NCBI GenBank assembly: GCA_007127425.1 | Contig: SKZJ01000077.1 | Location: 1-5,833 of the forward strand | DNA from: Wenzhouxiangella sp. | GTDB taxonomy: Bacteria > Pseudomonadota > Gammaproteobacteria > Xanthomonadales > Wenzhouxiangellaceae | Reading direction: 5' to 3' | DNA length: 5,833 nucleotides | Part shown: one piece after another, positions 4,479 to 5,833 of the stretch | Layout of the letters: each line of letters begins with the position of its first letter | Numbering within the stretch: position 1 is the first letter of the stretch | The notes under the pieces: generated by a model | Databases searched by the model: none | What the model was told of the DNA's origin: nothing | What the model saw: only the letters and a program-made list of their open reading frames with translations | Program-made: the position numbers and the translations under genes

Positions 4479-5833
4479 GTGCCCAAAGCGCGTCTTCGCT
4501 TCACCAGCAGAACAGCCCAACAGGTTCGGGAAGATCTCATCGCGATGATCCCGACACTGGCCCCGTCATGGACCAGCCACGGCGAGGACGAGCCGGGCAT
4601 CGCCCTGGTCGAGATGCTCGCTGGCGTCGCGGACGGGCTGCACTACTACTTCGACAAACAAGCGCTCGAGACCTTCTTGCCGACCGTCCGCTTGCGCCAC
4701 AACGCCATGAGCCTGTCGCACCTGGTCGGATACCGCCCCCGACGGACCCGCGCGGCGCAGGGCAGCATCAAGATCCTCACGACCCAACCGTTGATCTCGG
4801 ACGTGTACATCCCCGTCCATACCCAACTGATGACTCAAGCGGGCGTGGGGGTGGTGCTAGCGGAAGAGGTCTTCCTCCCCAACGGCTTCAGTGGGTTCAA
4901 GATCGTACCCGCCGTGCAGGGAGAGAAGCGGACGATTACCGCCGAAAGCTCGGGCCGCGCGCGGGTGGAGATCGTTCTGTCCGACCGCAGACCGAGCGAG
5001 CAGCTGTTCGACGTCACGACGTACGGCCAGCGATGGGTCGAGTTCCGCGACTCCCAACCGGAGGATCCCGACAACCGCTGGTACCACTACCAAGAGAACG
5101 TCGATCGCAGCATATCGGTGTTGTTCCTCAACGAGCTCGGGAACGTGCCCATGGCCGGCACACCGATCACAGTGTCGTACCTGGTCAGCCAGGACATCGA
5201 GATCGCTGGAGCGACCCCGCTACAACGGCCCGACCTCGAACCCCCCTCGGGCCTGACCGCGGCCGAGCTTGAGAACTTCACGCTGTCCCTTGAGCGGCTC
5301 AAGTACGAGACCGGGCTCCTGCGAGGTTATCGAAACCGAGAACAAGTTAGCAATCTGCGGGTATCGGCGCCTGTCAGCATCAAGACCAAGAACCGAGCCG
5401 TCAGCGAGGCCGACTACTCCCTCCTGGCTCGGCAGTTGGGCGGGGTGCGGAACGTGAAGATGGTCTTGAGCGACTTCTACACCCGGCAGTTGGTGGCGTA
5501 CGTCCTGATGGAGGATGCCGTCGAGCCGGACCAAGGCTTCTTGGACGAGGTGCAGGCGTTCCTCAACGCTCGGAACGACTTGACGCTCGATGTGACGAGC
5601 GCAGCGGCGCCGCTTCAGGACTTCTTCTGCACGGTTCAGGTCATGCCCGCGGCCGGGTACACCGCAGCCGCGGCCGTGTACGACGTGCGGGAAGCCTTGA
5701 CGCAGTTCCTGCGTACCACCGCCTTCAACTTCGGGCGTACCGTCCGAAAGAGCGAGATCTACAGCGTCGGCAACGGTCCCGAAAGCGTGAGTTACATCGA
5801 GGTCACCGCTCTCTACTGGGACGGTGACCCGAC
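4479..5833 (+). CDS. Baseplate J/gp6-like wedge protein, 3' end cut by the window
   Basis: The reading frame is open from GTG at 4479 to the window edge (451 complete codons). It has no stop, so the C-terminus is missing. The product matches baseplate assembly J / gp47 / gp6-like proteins, which dimerise to form the wedge arms linking gp25 and the outer baseplate. The N-terminus has the typical W-T-S-H-G-E-D-E-P-G-I-A-L-V-E-M-L helix start (31-47), A-D-G-L-H-Y-Y-F-D (51-59), and L-V-G-Y-R-P-R (82-88). The signature N-R-A-V-S-E-A-D-Y-S-L-L-A (305-317) followed by L-G-G-V-R-N-V (319-325) is the core motif of the J family. The region between (about 90-290) is a beta-rich insert ending in an E-L-E-N-F helix. 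No earlier in-frame start exists because a stop lies at 4440-4442; GGGAGAGGT at 4464-4472 is the likely ribosome-binding site. The 45-base leader is the longest non-coding gap here and carries a possible RNA fold. Confidence 0.9.
   Translation, partial: MPKARLRFTSRTAQQVREDLIAMIPTLAPSWTSHGEDEPGIALVEMLAGVADGLHYYFDKQALETFLPTVRLRHNAMSLSHLVGYRPRRTRAAQGSIKILTTQPLISDVYIPVHTQLMTQAGVGVVLAEEVFLPNGFSGFKIVPAVQGEKRTITAESSGRARVEIVLSDRRPSEQLFDVTTYGQRWVEFRDSQPEDPDNRWYHYQENVDRSISVLFLNELGNVPMAGTPITVSYLVSQDIEIAGATPLQRPDLEPPSGLTAAELENFTLSLERLKYETGLLRGYRNREQVSNLRVSAPVSIKTKNRAVSEADYSLLARQLGGVRNVKMVLSDFYTRQLVAYVLMEDAVEPDQGFLDEVQAFLNARNDLTLDVTSAAAPLQDFFCTVQVMPAAGYTAAAAVYDVREALTQFLRTTAFNFGRTVRKSEIYSVGNGPESVSYIEVTALYWDGDP

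Noticed and set aside
4568..5272. 234-codon open frame on the + strand
   Set aside because: It lies in another frame inside the gpJ gene. Its product is rich in Arg, Gly and Pro, as expected of an off-frame reading of GC-rich coding sequence, while the gpJ frame has clear family motifs.

Overview
The window holds the baseplate and hub part of a contractile tail. Seven genes, all on the + strand, are packed head to tail with gaps or overlaps of -4 to +45 bases, as in a single polycistronic unit. Base composition looks like roughly 60% GC (judged by eye, not computed). Several ribosome-binding sites match the bacterial 16S 3' end closely: GGAGGTGATC before the second gene and AAGGAGGT before the sixth. 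This suggests a moderately GC-rich bacterium or a phage or prophage of one. I cannot name the host.

Layout. 1-489 encodes an unrecognised 162-aa protein with an internal duplication. 496-1092 encodes a protein that resembles the tube-initiator proteins of contractile injection systems (CIS_tube, Afp7/Pvc7 N-terminal-like). 1092-1382 encodes a small LysM/gp53-like wedge or tail X-like protein. 1384-2658 encodes a gpD/gp27-like hub protein. 2655-4031 encodes a gpV/gp5/VgrG-like spike with an OB fold and a beta-helix-like needle, but no lysozyme domain. 4047-4433 encodes a gp25/gpW wedge protein. 4479 to the window end encodes the first 451 residues of a baseplate J/gp6-like wedge protein, cut by the window edge.

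How they work together, from knowledge of the families. The gpD-like trimer and the spike trimer form the central hub. The CIS_tube-like protein would link the hub to the first ring of the tail tube. LysM/gp53, gp25 and gpJ build the wedges that hold the hub and trigger sheath contraction. The order X(LysM)-D-V-W-J is that of many myophage tails and also of extracellular contractile injection systems (eCIS). Sheath, tube, tape measure, fibres, capsid and effectors all lie outside the window, so phage tail, tailocin and eCIS cannot be told apart here.

The points most worth a second look are: a duplicated acidic Thr/Gly module in the gpD-like protein; the duplicated motif in the first protein; loss of the usual Glu of the E-P-R motif in gp25; a needle with no visible metal-binding tip; and an inverted repeat that can fold as an H-type pseudoknot between the gp25 and gpJ genes. 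No RNA genes, insertion sequences, CRISPR arrays, promoters or clear rho-independent terminators were seen, and there is no gene-free stretch longer than 45 bases.
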